A stretch of 34,295 nt of DNA from assembly GCA_010028705.1 (NCBI GenBank), contig RHAI01000014.1:1-34295 (forward strand). The letters run 5' to 3'. This DNA comes from a bacterium (GTDB lineage: Bacteria; Margulisbacteria; Marinamargulisbacteria; SXXA01). A program made the position numbers and the translations under genes. Shown here piece after piece: positions 1 to 8,251 of this stretch. The stretch's first letter is position 1; each line of letters opens with the position of its first letter. The notes beneath the pieces are model-generated. The model was not told the origin of the DNA, did not search any database, and was given only the letters and a program-made list of their open reading frames with translations.

Positions 1-1
1 T

Positions 2-1238
<1,237 letters not shown>

Positions 1239-1246
1239 TCACATTT

Positions 1247-1272
1247 CCCGAGCCGACAAACGTCGGCTCGGG
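1247..1272. terminator. Hairpin between convergent genes (probable bidirectional terminator)
   Basis: CCCGAGCCGAC (1247-1257) and GTCGGCTCGGG (1262-1272) form a perfect 11-bp GC-rich stem with a 4-base loop. It sits in the 42-bp gap between the stop codons of metY (plus) and the orphan gene (minus), the position expected of a shared terminator. Neither side has a clear T tract, so it may act with Rho or mainly as a 3'-end stabiliser. Confidence 0.7.
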
Positions 1273-1280
1273 CGCGTCCC

Positions 1281-4200
1281 TTAACGGTGGACGGGACCCT
1301 TCGTCTGGCTAGCCTTTAGCATGGCCAGGGTTCGGATCGCCACCTTTTTAAACTCTTTTGGATCCCAGGTTTCTAAGCTATCCCCCCCCAATGAACAACT
1401 CTGACTGGCTTCTTCAAATTTATCTCTGGTTATTCGATGTGAAGAGATTTTTTGGAAGATGGGAGTGTACAACTTGGGAGATCTATCATAGTAGCTACCT
1501 TCTAAGAATGCCGTGAGACCGTCCATTGGGCGCTTGTCAATGATCTGATCCGATTCGATTAGCTTTGCCTGACCGAACACGGTGGCGGCGAAGGGAGAGT
1601 GCATTCGAGTCAGCCGCTGGAGGCAGGTCATCGTGTAGGGCGGTATCAGTAGGTTTAAGTCCTGAAAGCCATGAACCAGTGAGGCTAATTTATCGATTTC
1701 AGTTCCCAACTGCCCGATTGATTCATCCGTTCCACTCAAATCATCTACTAAGGACAAGCGAGACGTACTAGGTTCAAGTGCAGATTCGTCTCGACGCTTT
1801 TCTAACAGGCGTTTTTTGTATTGTAACTTGGATGTAATGGCGCCTATCGAATCAACACAGGCCTCAATGTTTAAATGCTGGCTGAATATAAAATCGTTGT
1901 TTAATTGCTCGAGTTGAATTGCCCCCCTGTCGCCAAATACCCGACTTATGGCGGCTTGATACAATCGGTAAGTCTCTGGACGACCATCCCCATCGTTCCA
2001 GCAGCGTGGACGTATCTGATTCCACACTTCCTGAACAAGTGTCCTCTGTCGGGGCGTGGATTCGGTTAGCTCGACAGTAAGTAGCCAGCCTACAACCTCT
2101 GGCCGATCCTCGGTGGATTCAGTGACGGCTGATAAAAATGAGCCATGAGCGGTGTCGACATTACCCGCCCAGTCGCCGTCAGTAACCGTGGCAACGTAGG
2201 CGTTCAGATGGTCGGCGGTTATTTTGTGTCGTAATTGATTGATAATGCGGTGAGCGGGTTGTTTCGCAACTTCAGGGATATTAAAAAATATGCTGGCCGG
2301 GCCCGTGAGGCAAAGGGTCCGAAAGCTGGTGGGAACATTACCATCGTCAAGCACAGACCTGGCAAGTGTAGTACATTTTTTAATTAGCGTCGTGGAACCC
2401 CTCGGAGGGTCCTCCACCCCTGATTCGGCACCGCCAGCTGTGAGTTTAATCATTGCCTCCAGGATGCGGAGTGCGTGCATCTGCTGGATCGTGTCGGGTG
2501 GGATAGTAATCAATCCCGTGGTTCGATTGAACAGAGTGTCTGCTGTAAATCCGTTGATAGTCTCCGTCAATGTCTCGTGGAGTGTCGCCTGGGCGGTGGC
2601 AAGGAGGGCGTGGAGCCCGTGGGTTACCCATTGTCCCAGGGGCATCGACACGCGGATGCCCGTACGCTGTGCGATCTCGTCCACATTGATCGTGGGTACA
2701 ACCTGCCGGGTTAACTGATCGACCGCGGTTTGAATGGCACGATAATTCGGTGACAATTTCCTTGCTTCTGTAACCAATTTTCGGATAGGCGGTGCGATTT
2801 CTTGGAATGATACCTGATGCCCTGACTCCAGGATAAATGGCCGATTTCTTAAACGGCGCTCTAACTCGTCGAACCCACGCTCGAGTGGGACGATAGTGTT
2901 GACCCAATCGCGGAGTTCTTTTTGGCGACCATAGCTAACCCAGGTGCTCGCCAACGATTTGAGTTTCCCGTTCGGGTCTATGGGGCGTTGAATGTTTGGA
3001 CTAGTTAGTGCACGCATACGTTCAAATGGCCCCAGATTTTTGACGCCATCGGTTGAACCTAACGAGGCAATGATGCCCGATTCGGAAAACCGTTTAAACA
3101 AGTCATTCGGATCCATGGGCCGGTCAAGGGAAGGATTGATCCGATACGTTTGTGGCCGAGTAACGATTGTTGCCAATGGCACGCCGATGCTTTCAATAAT
3201 CGGTGTGATTCGGTTAAGAAAAACTTTCTCGGGTAATGTCTTGCGGTCAAAGTGGGATTCGAGTTGGTCGATGAGTGCGACAAGCAGTGCGGTGGCCGTG
3301 CGAGGGGTGATGTGGGGCGACAACAGATCTCTCCGTCCCGGACCAGTAAGCGTACCTTGAATTGCCATGGGATTTACGGTCATGCTAGTGCTCTCTGAAC
3401 TGACCGAATCGGGGCCGAGTGCGTTCAATAGAACATCGGTGATACGGTGCGAAATAATTGTTTGTGAGGCTTCGAACGCCGATAAATGGGCGCCATGGCT
3501 GTCTCGGCCAAGGCGGATGGCTTGGCGGATCGCGGGCGATAAGGAATCTGCTTCACGTGTCGTCTCTTGACTTGAAGGCAATAAGGCCTTAATCGCAGCG
3601 GTCATGTTTGTAATAATTTCTGCGGTAATTGCATCGGTGGAACGATCGGAACCTCGAGGCAGTAAATCTTGCATTACCCCCTGAATCAATGGTTTTAGCC
3701 TATTAATGTCGCGTTCGAATGCATCCGCCGAGCGAGATGGTTCAAACAGGTGCTGGCCGATAGTTTGCATCACCTCGGTGATGATGTAGTCGTGGGTGCT
3801 GCCGACGGCCCGTTCTGTGGCCCTGACGTCCCATGATGCCAAGAACGACTGGATCGTGTGACTGTCATCCCGGGGTGCCTCATGCCATGTTGTCACCGGT
3901 TCCAACGCCGGGTTATTTGTCGATTGCCCGACCGAATTACCAGGAGGTAGTAATGGCTGTCTAACATCTTCGCTCATCACCCCGCCAGGGTGGCGGTCAA
4001 GTGATAGGCCTCGACCAATTTCTGGATTAGGCGTCCGACTCCGTGGACCTTGAATCTCTCTCAATTCTGCGTCCAAATTGGGGATGCTAAAGTTTGAATC
4101 AATCGTGCGAAGTTTGGCGATTAATGTGTTGGACACGGTTCGTATGAGTTCTAGCGCCTCGCGACTGGCTGGGGATGAATCGGTCAGCAAGTGTTCGACC

Positions 4201-6383
4201 GTGCCTTTTACTTGGAAAATGTCGGCGACGGTGACCCCTCCTCGCGATTTGATGGAGGTTAACAGCGCAGTTAATTCCTTTACGCTGGGGTCATTGCCTA
4301 AAACACCAAGGATACGATCGATTGTATCGGTCACCGATTTATTTGGATTAGAGATACGGTGGCCTACTTTGCGTACTACGTCCCACTGTGAGATCGGCTC
4401 TTTGGTTGTGACCCACAGGGCGTTCTGGGCTGTTGTCGCCGTTGCGGCAAGGCGTCCTGGAAGGATGTCTGAACGATGGTTGTACAGCGCCAAACCCAAT
4501 TCTCCCTCAGTTAGAAACCACTGTAACAATCGGGCGGCATTTCGGGTCAATCCCGATGGATCACTCCCCTCAGTCCCAAACATGGTCAGTCGGCGTCCAA
4601 TCCGGGGCGTTACATTTTCAACCGTGAGATCTCTCTGGATTTCATTGACGCTGATTAATAAGTCTCGACTCGACACGAATTCCTGGTTATGGCCATCCAA
4701 AAGTTTGGTGATCACATCCTTAATGCGGGTCGATGGGTCGTCTGAAATGCGGGTCGATGGGTCGTCTGACGGCAATGATTCCTTGAGCCTATGTAGTGCT
4801 TCGGCCACTGACTGGGTCGTCCCGGTAAACCTAATGGGGCGCTGTAATGCGGACCTCCGGATAATCAGATCCCGCTCGTTTGTGAGTTCAATCCCTCGAG
4901 TCACCAGATGATCGGCAAAGGATTTAAACGCCGTCGAAAAAATATCTTCATGGGTTGTTAATTGGTCGGCCAGCCAGTCGAGTGTGTGGTGAACATTGGT
5001 AAGGGTCATGGCTTGTTTAAGTACGGTGTGGGGTGCGTCTTTCGGAGTCGCCATGTGCGGTAACACCGAGAGGTAGGCGTCCAACCACGTCCGGGTTAAA
5101 TCCCTATAAAGATTGCTTTGCGGTGTATCGGGGTGGATATATCCCCACCCGGTAACACTTGGCGATGACTGAAATTGTGTTTCAAAGACCGTCACTGCCC
5201 CCATAATCGCGCGCACGACTGCGGCCAACGCGTTCTGAGTGGACCCGGGGGCCGTGTTCGTTAGTTCTCGTGTACGTTCGACAAATCTATTAATCGCGTT
5301 GCGGAATTGGTCCGGTGAAAAGTTGCGACCTTTTGCATCTAATAAACCCTTTAGTGTTGTCTCAGCCTCTCGTTGAATGTGGGTTACAAGATCCGCTCGG
5401 AATGACTCATTGGGATGCATCAGAACGCATTTCGCTACCGAATCCGATCCGGCCGCCCGATCAAGTGTTTGGACCCAGTGTTTCGCCAATTTGTTTAGGA
5501 TGTGGTCACACATGTCCTTGGATATCGTGTGGTACAGGGTCCATAGTCCGGCGACGGACTCTCGGGCGACTGAATTAGAATCTTCTTTAATGATATCCAA
5601 CCCGATTAAACGGATGAGGGTATCCTCTGATTGACTGGTGATGTCGACCTTAGCCTCCTGAAGTTCTAAAACGCGCACATTCGCGTAGTTGTAGTATTGG
5701 TAAGGGTCATCGGTTAATTGAACCTTTAACCGCAGGTGTTCCGTTTGAATCGTTGAAAATCCACGACTAATGGGGATGATGGATTCTAGGCCTTGAATAG
5801 TTTGATGAATTTCTCTAAGTCGAGAAGCTGGGTCATCTGCTTTTTCCTCTTCAGAACTACTGGTATGGCCGACAGTCGACCTCGTCATCGCGGACGACAG
5901 GATACGGCTTAATTGTGACGCCCAAACGGGAAATAATGCTTCGGATTCAAACACTTTTAATTGGTCTGGGGATAAGTTCTTCGATGCCGCCATCCATAGT
6001 GAAAAAAGAGATGTGCCACCTTCGGGCGTCGTCATTAAATTGGCTAGATGCCAATTTAACTCCGTTTGCCAGTGGGATAACGATTTGATTGGGATGTCGC
6101 CTGTTTCCAAATTACTTATTTCTTGGGCCGGTTTGAGCCGGCCGAGAAACTTGTCGTACCCCGTTATTGTTTTTAAAATTTCCATCAATGTGGAGTTGGA
6201 ATTCAGCGTCCTCTGCCGAACTATTTCACTCTGATTTTTCTGAATAAACGCCGCTAATAAGCCGTTTTTTACCGTGTGGTCAATGGCCGCACGTATATCC
6301 GGCTGAGAGATAATTAAGTCACGGACATCCTTTGGTGCGCCTATTTTTTTTTGAAGGTATGGTGCCGAAATCAGTCGTCTCAT
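1281..6383 (-). CDS. Giant orphan protein, 1700 aa, predicted cytosolic and mostly helical
   Basis: One uninterrupted frame of 1700 codons that I do not recognise. ATG at 6381-6383 follows a GGAGA ribosome-binding site (ACGGAGACACTCTATG). There is no signal peptide, no convincing membrane segment and no nucleotide-binding, protease or nuclease motif that I can see. Composition is rich in Ser, Thr, Leu, Arg and Asp with many amphipathic-looking helical stretches. A Pro/Ser/Gly-rich stretch at about residues 790-860 (TPNPEIGRG..., QPLLPPGNS...) looks like a flexible linker between two large halves. An 8-residue unit, SDDPSTRI, occurs twice in a row near residue 545. The gene is single, divergent from the barrel genes and convergent with metY. 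Length and composition would suit an effector, a scaffold or a large surface/secreted protein, but nothing in the sequence decides this. A run of eight C (1382-1389) lies near its 3' end. Confidence 0.85.
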   Translation of the reverse strand: MRRLISAPYLQKKIGAPKDVRDLIISQPDIRAAIDHTVKNGLLAAFIQKNQSEIVRQRTLNSNSTLMEILKTITGYDKFLGRLKPAQEISNLETGDIPIKSLSHWQTELNWHLANLMTTPEGGTSLFSLWMAASKNLSPDQLKVFESEALFPVWASQLSRILSSAMTRSTVGHTSSSEEEKADDPASRLREIHQTIQGLESIIPISRGFSTIQTEHLRLKVQLTDDPYQYYNYANVRVLELQEAKVDITSQSEDTLIRLIGLDIIKEDSNSVARESVAGLWTLYHTISKDMCDHILNKLAKHWVQTLDRAAGSDSVAKCVLMHPNESFRADLVTHIQREAETTLKGLLDAKGRNFSPDQFRNAINRFVERTRELTNTAPGSTQNALAAVVRAIMGAVTVFETQFQSSPSVTGWGYIHPDTPQSNLYRDLTRTWLDAYLSVLPHMATPKDAPHTVLKQAMTLTNVHHTLDWLADQLTTHEDIFSTAFKSFADHLVTRGIELTNERDLIIRRSALQRPIRFTGTTQSVAEALHRLKESLPSDDPSTRISDDPSTRIKDVITKLLDGHNQEFVSSRDLLISVNEIQRDLTVENVTPRIGRRLTMFGTEGSDPSGLTRNAARLLQWFLTEGELGLALYNHRSDILPGRLAATATTAQNALWVTTKEPISQWDVVRKVGHRISNPNKSVTDTIDRILGVLGNDPSVKELTALLTSIKSRGGVTVADIFQVKGTVEHLLTDSSPASREALELIRTVSNTLIAKLRTIDSNFSIPNLDAELREIQGPRSRTPNPEIGRGLSLDRHPGGVMSEDVRQPLLPPGNSVGQSTNNPALEPVTTWHEAPRDDSHTIQSFLASWDVRATERAVGSTHDYIITEVMQTIGQHLFEPSRSADAFERDINRLKPLIQGVMQDLLPRGSDRSTDAITAEIITNMTAAIKALLPSSQETTREADSLSPAIRQAIRLGRDSHGAHLSAFEASQTIISHRITDVLLNALGPDSVSSESTSMTVNPMAIQGTLTGPGRRDLLSPHITPRTATALLVALIDQLESHFDRKTLPEKVFLNRITPIIESIGVPLATIVTRPQTYRINPSLDRPMDPNDLFKRFSESGIIASLGSTDGVKNLGPFERMRALTSPNIQRPIDPNGKLKSLASTWVSYGRQKELRDWVNTIVPLERGFDELERRLRNRPFILESGHQVSFQEIAPPIRKLVTEARKLSPNYRAIQTAVDQLTRQVVPTINVDEIAQRTGIRVSMPLGQWVTHGLHALLATAQATLHETLTETINGFTADTLFNRTTGLITIPPDTIQQMHALRILEAMIKLTAGGAESGVEDPPRGSTTLIKKCTTLARSVLDDGNVPTSFRTLCLTGPASIFFNIPEVAKQPAHRIINQLRHKITADHLNAYVATVTDGDWAGNVDTAHGSFLSAVTESTEDRPEVVGWLLTVELTESTPRQRTLVQEVWNQIRPRCWNDGDGRPETYRLYQAAISRVFGDRGAIQLEQLNNDFIFSQHLNIEACVDSIGAITSKLQYKKRLLEKRRDESALEPSTSRLSLVDDLSGTDESIGQLGTEIDKLASLVHGFQDLNLLIPPYTMTCLQRLTRMHSPFAATVFGQAKLIESDQIIDKRPMDGLTAFLEGSYYDRSPKLYTPIFQKISSHRITRDKFEEASQSCSLGGDSLETWDPKEFKKVAIRTLAMLKASQTKGPVHR
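4722..4769. repeat. Perfect 24-bp tandem duplication inside the orphan gene
   Basis: Bases 4722-4745 are repeated exactly at 4746-4769. The unit is a multiple of three, so the gene stays in frame and encodes SDDPSTRI twice. Perfect identity at the DNA level points to a recent slippage or duplication event. Confidence 0.97.
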
Positions 6384-6404
6384 TAGAGTGTCTCCGTGTC
6401 AAAT

Positions 6405-6424
6405 GGTTGGCGAAGCCGCCAATC
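6405..6424 (-). promoter_or_regulatory. Hairpin in the leader of the 1700-aa orphan gene
   Basis: GGTTGGCG (6405-6412) and CGCCAATC (6417-6424) pair in an 8-bp stem with one G-T wobble and a 4-base loop. It lies about 20 bases upstream of the orphan ATG, just before its ribosome-binding site. It could influence translation or mRNA stability; no function is shown. Confidence 0.4.
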
Positions 6425-6588
6425 GGATGGTAAGGGAGAAACAGTGAGCGTCGTCATGTTTACCGCCCCCAAACTAGTAAAATATCACGCTTTATTTGCG
6501 AAAGAAATAGAGTATATAGGGGCGTATCGAGGCAAAATGGGTGGTTCCAACCTAAGAATATCCCGAAACACACAATTCATTAATTATC

Positions 6589-6617
6589 TTGACCCAATTT
6601 TACTCGTTTGTTACCTT
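6589..6617 (+). promoter_or_regulatory. Possible sigma-70-type promoter of the first barrel gene
   Basis: TTGACC (6589-6594) and TACCTT (6612-6617) are separated by 17 bases and lie 28 bases before the start codon. The -35 box is good and the -10 box poor, so this is a candidate only. Confidence 0.35.
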
Positions 6618-6644
6618 TTAAAAAAAAACGAAAAAGGATAATTT

Positions 6645-7211
6645 ATGAAAAAAATATTTCTGACCGCGTTACTGTCCACTTCACTATTGACCTTGGGTAT
6701 TCACGCCGACCCGATTCGATATGGAGTTACTGGTGGGATTAATTATTTCAATTTAAAGGGCGATTCTGAAGTTGCCGATCCTGATTTTGGATTTACTGTG
6801 GGGGGGTCAGCGTCTTGGGAACTGAATACAAATTTTGCACTCCGGGCCGAGTTAAACTACGTTTCGGTTGCTTCGAAACAGTCGGTTTCAGGAGTAGAAT
6901 TTAAATATAAGCGAGATTACCTTCAATTGCCAGTTTTGGCAGTGGTCTCGCTCACTCCGAAAGCACGGATTTACGGAGGCGGATATATCGCGTCGTTGAT
7001 GTCTTCAAAGGTCGAATTTTTGGGCCTTTCTGGTGACATTAAAGGTTCAACTGAGTCATTTACATATGGGGTGAGCGGAGGAGTGGAATATGATGTGTCG
7101 GACAAGCTGACATTGGGAGGCCGGTATACGTTATCACTATCAAATGTATATAAAAATGACTCAACGTCGTCTGCGGGCTTCGAGATTGTGGGCCGGTACG
7201 CCTTAAGGTAA
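6645..7211 (+). CDS. Small outer-membrane beta-barrel protein (copy 1)
   Basis: A 188-residue protein with a classical signal peptide (MKKIFLTALLSTSLLTLGIHA, cleavage before Asp-Pro). The mature part alternates Gly/aromatic-rich strands: YGVTGGINYF, GFTVGGSASWEL, ALRAELNYVSV, ARIYGGGYIASL, FTYGVSGGVEYDV, LTLGGRYTLSL, FEIVGRYALR. This is the pattern of an 8-stranded OmpA/OprF-like or OMP_b-brl barrel. The start is fixed by AAAAAGGATAATTTATG. It ends in Arg, without the usual C-terminal Phe seen in the next gene. It is a paralogue of the following gene: same length, signal peptide, ribosome-binding site and strand motifs (DFGFTVG/DFGFSVG, RAELNYV/RAEVNYV, YGGGYI/YGGGYV). The ligand or role is unknown. 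Seven G in a row (6800-6806) lie early in the gene. Confidence 0.85.
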   Translation: MKKIFLTALLSTSLLTLGIHADPIRYGVTGGINYFNLKGDSEVADPDFGFTVGGSASWELNTNFALRAELNYVSVASKQSVSGVEFKYKRDYLQLPVLAVVSLTPKARIYGGGYIASLMSSKVEFLGLSGDIKGSTESFTYGVSGGVEYDVSDKLTLGGRYTLSLSNVYKNDSTSSAGFEIVGRYALR

Positions 7212-7239
7212 TCTTGCTTTAGTTCGTCGTTTGGTTTGG

Positions 7240-7271
7240 AGGCGTCCATGTGGGCGCCTTTTTTTTTTTTT
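7240..7271 (+). terminator. Rho-independent terminator after barrel copy 1
   Basis: AGGCG (7240-7244) pairs with CGCCT (7255-7259), and the stem is followed by 13 T (7259-7271). It separates the two barrel genes. Confidence 0.85.
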
Positions 7272-7292
7272 GAAATGTCGTGATTTGTTTGG
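7244..7292 (+). repeat. 3'-flank repeat block, copy A (paired with 7905-7953)
   Basis: This 49-base block aligns without gaps to 7905-7953, with only a handful of differences. Both share GGGCGCC followed by T-rich sequence and then AATGTCGTGATTT. Each copy lies just downstream of one barrel gene, so gene and terminator were duplicated as a unit. Confidence 0.85.
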
Positions 7293-7318
7293 AAGTTAAA
7301 ACGAGAAAAGGATTATTT

Positions 7319-7882
7319 ATGAAAAAAATAGTGCTGGCCGGTTTACTGGCTTCGTCACTATTGGTCTTAAGTATTCAGGGTGAACCGATTAAATTTGGAG
7401 TGATTAGTAGAGTTAATAGTTTCAATTTTTTGAGCAATTCCGGATTGGAATCCACAGATGCGGATTTTGGATTTTCCGTGGGTGCCTCAGCGTCATTAGA
7501 TGTCGATAAGAGACTCTCCCTACGGGCTGAAGTCAACTATGTCGAGGCGGTGTCGAAGGGAACGTACCGTTTAGCCTTATTGTCGTCTAGTTTGCCGACA
7601 AAATTTAATGTTATCTTTGTCCAGGTGCCACTTCTTGCCGTTTATTCGATCGATCCGATTGTCAATGTTTATGGTGGGGGCTATGTTACATCCTTAATTT
7701 CGCCTAAAACGGGAGCTTATTCTTATGAATCGCTTAGCTGTGGTGTAATCGGCGGGTTAGAGTTGAAATTATTGGAAAACCTAACACTCGACAGCCGCTA
7801 CACTCTGGGTTTAACAAACTTTGATAAAAATAGTTCGTCGTCACTGAAGGGGTTTGAATTTGGTGCTAGGTACACCTTCTAA
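7319..7882 (+). CDS. Small outer-membrane beta-barrel protein (copy 2)
   Basis: A 187-residue paralogue of the preceding gene. The start is ATG at 7319 after GAAAAGGATTATTT, because this gives the signal peptide MKKIVLAGLLASSLLVLSIQG and matches the first copy; the frame opens further upstream at 7280. Barrel-type strands follow (FGVISRVNSF, FGFSVGASASLDV, LSLRAEVNYVEAV, VNVYGGGYVTSL, LTLDSRYTLGL), and the protein ends FEFGARYTF with the C-terminal Phe typical of BAM-assembled barrels. The middle has diverged most from copy 1 (about residues 80-110), as expected of surface loops. I see no good promoter between the copies, so expression may depend on read-through of the terminator before it. 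Confidence 0.85.
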   Translation: MKKIVLAGLLASSLLVLSIQGEPIKFGVISRVNSFNFLSNSGLESTDADFGFSVGASASLDVDKRLSLRAEVNYVEAVSKGTYRLALLSSSLPTKFNVIFVQVPLLAVYSIDPIVNVYGGGYVTSLISPKTGAYSYESLSCGVIGGLELKLLENLTLDSRYTLGLTNFDKNSSSSLKGFEFGARYTF

Positions 7883-7904
7883 GTCGACTGCCTAAATTCG
7901 TTGT

Positions 7905-7953
7905 GTCCGTATGGGCGCCTTTTTTTTGGTTTGTAATGTCGTGATTTTTTTGG
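7905..7953 (+). terminator. Degenerate copy of the terminator block after barrel copy 2 (repeat copy B)
   Basis: This is the repeat partner of 7244-7292. GTCC (7905-7908) can pair with GGGC (7913-7916), including one G-T pair, before a run of eight T (7920-7927). The 5' arm GGCG present in copy A has been lost, so the stem is shorter and termination is probably weaker. Confidence 0.55.
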
Positions 7954-8030
7954 TCAGTGATCCTCTGACTGGTACGGAGGGGGTGGGGGCGGCATTTGCT
8001 CAGAAGTCGAGCCGGAACTCATGCCACCCA

Positions 8031-8059
8031 TTGTGGATTGGGTCGTTTAAAATTATAAA
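8031..8059 (+). promoter_or_regulatory. Probable promoter of the small-protein/ispG unit
   Basis: TTGTGG (8031-8036) and TATAAA (8054-8059) are spaced by 17 bases and lie about 40 bases before the 49-codon gene. The -10 box is close to consensus and the -35 box is partial. Confidence 0.45.
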
Positions 8060-8101
8060 AAAAAGGAATATAGTATCTAATTTATTTGAGAGGTGATCGC
8101 A

Positions 8102-8251
8102 ATGGGATTTAGGTATCAACCACACGGTCAGCGCGTGTGGTCAAAAGGTAGACGTTGGTGGCGTGTGATTGTATCAGTTGCCGTGGCGCTTGGGTTCGTC
8201 GCGGGTATCGGTTATTGGTTCAATAAGCGATCATCCAAACCGAACAAATGA
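8102..8251 (+). CDS. 49-residue single-pass membrane protein upstream of ispG
   Basis: ATG at 8102 follows a strong ribosome-binding site (GAGAGGTGATCGCAATG). The protein starts with a basic, Trp-rich cytoplasmic stretch (QRVWSKGRRWWR), then one membrane helix (about residues 22-40, VIVSVAVALGFVAGIGYWF), then a short basic tail (NKRSSKPNK). Its stop TGA (8249-8251) overlaps the ispG ATG at 8248, so the two are probably translationally coupled. The family is not recognised. The topology should be a basic N-terminus inside; the basic tail on the other side is unusual. Good evidence for translation, no evidence for function. Confidence 0.7.
   Translation: MGFRYQPHGQRVWSKGRRWWRVIVSVAVALGFVAGIGYWFNKRSSKPNK

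Noticed and set aside
4078-4911. 277-codon open frame on the plus strand inside the 1700-aa orphan gene
   Set aside because: It is fully antisense to the long frame, has no ribosome-binding site, and its composition (Arg/Ser/Val-rich, no domain) is that of a mirror frame. The 24-bp duplication is in phase with the long minus-strand gene.
6396-6641. 81-codon frame in the leader between the orphan and barrel genes
   Set aside because: No ribosome-binding site, no recognisable feature, and it overlaps the hairpin leader and the promoter of the barrel gene.
7911-8096. 61-codon frame after barrel copy 2
   Set aside because: It begins inside the terminator repeat block and would read through the T tract and the promoter; no ribosome-binding site.
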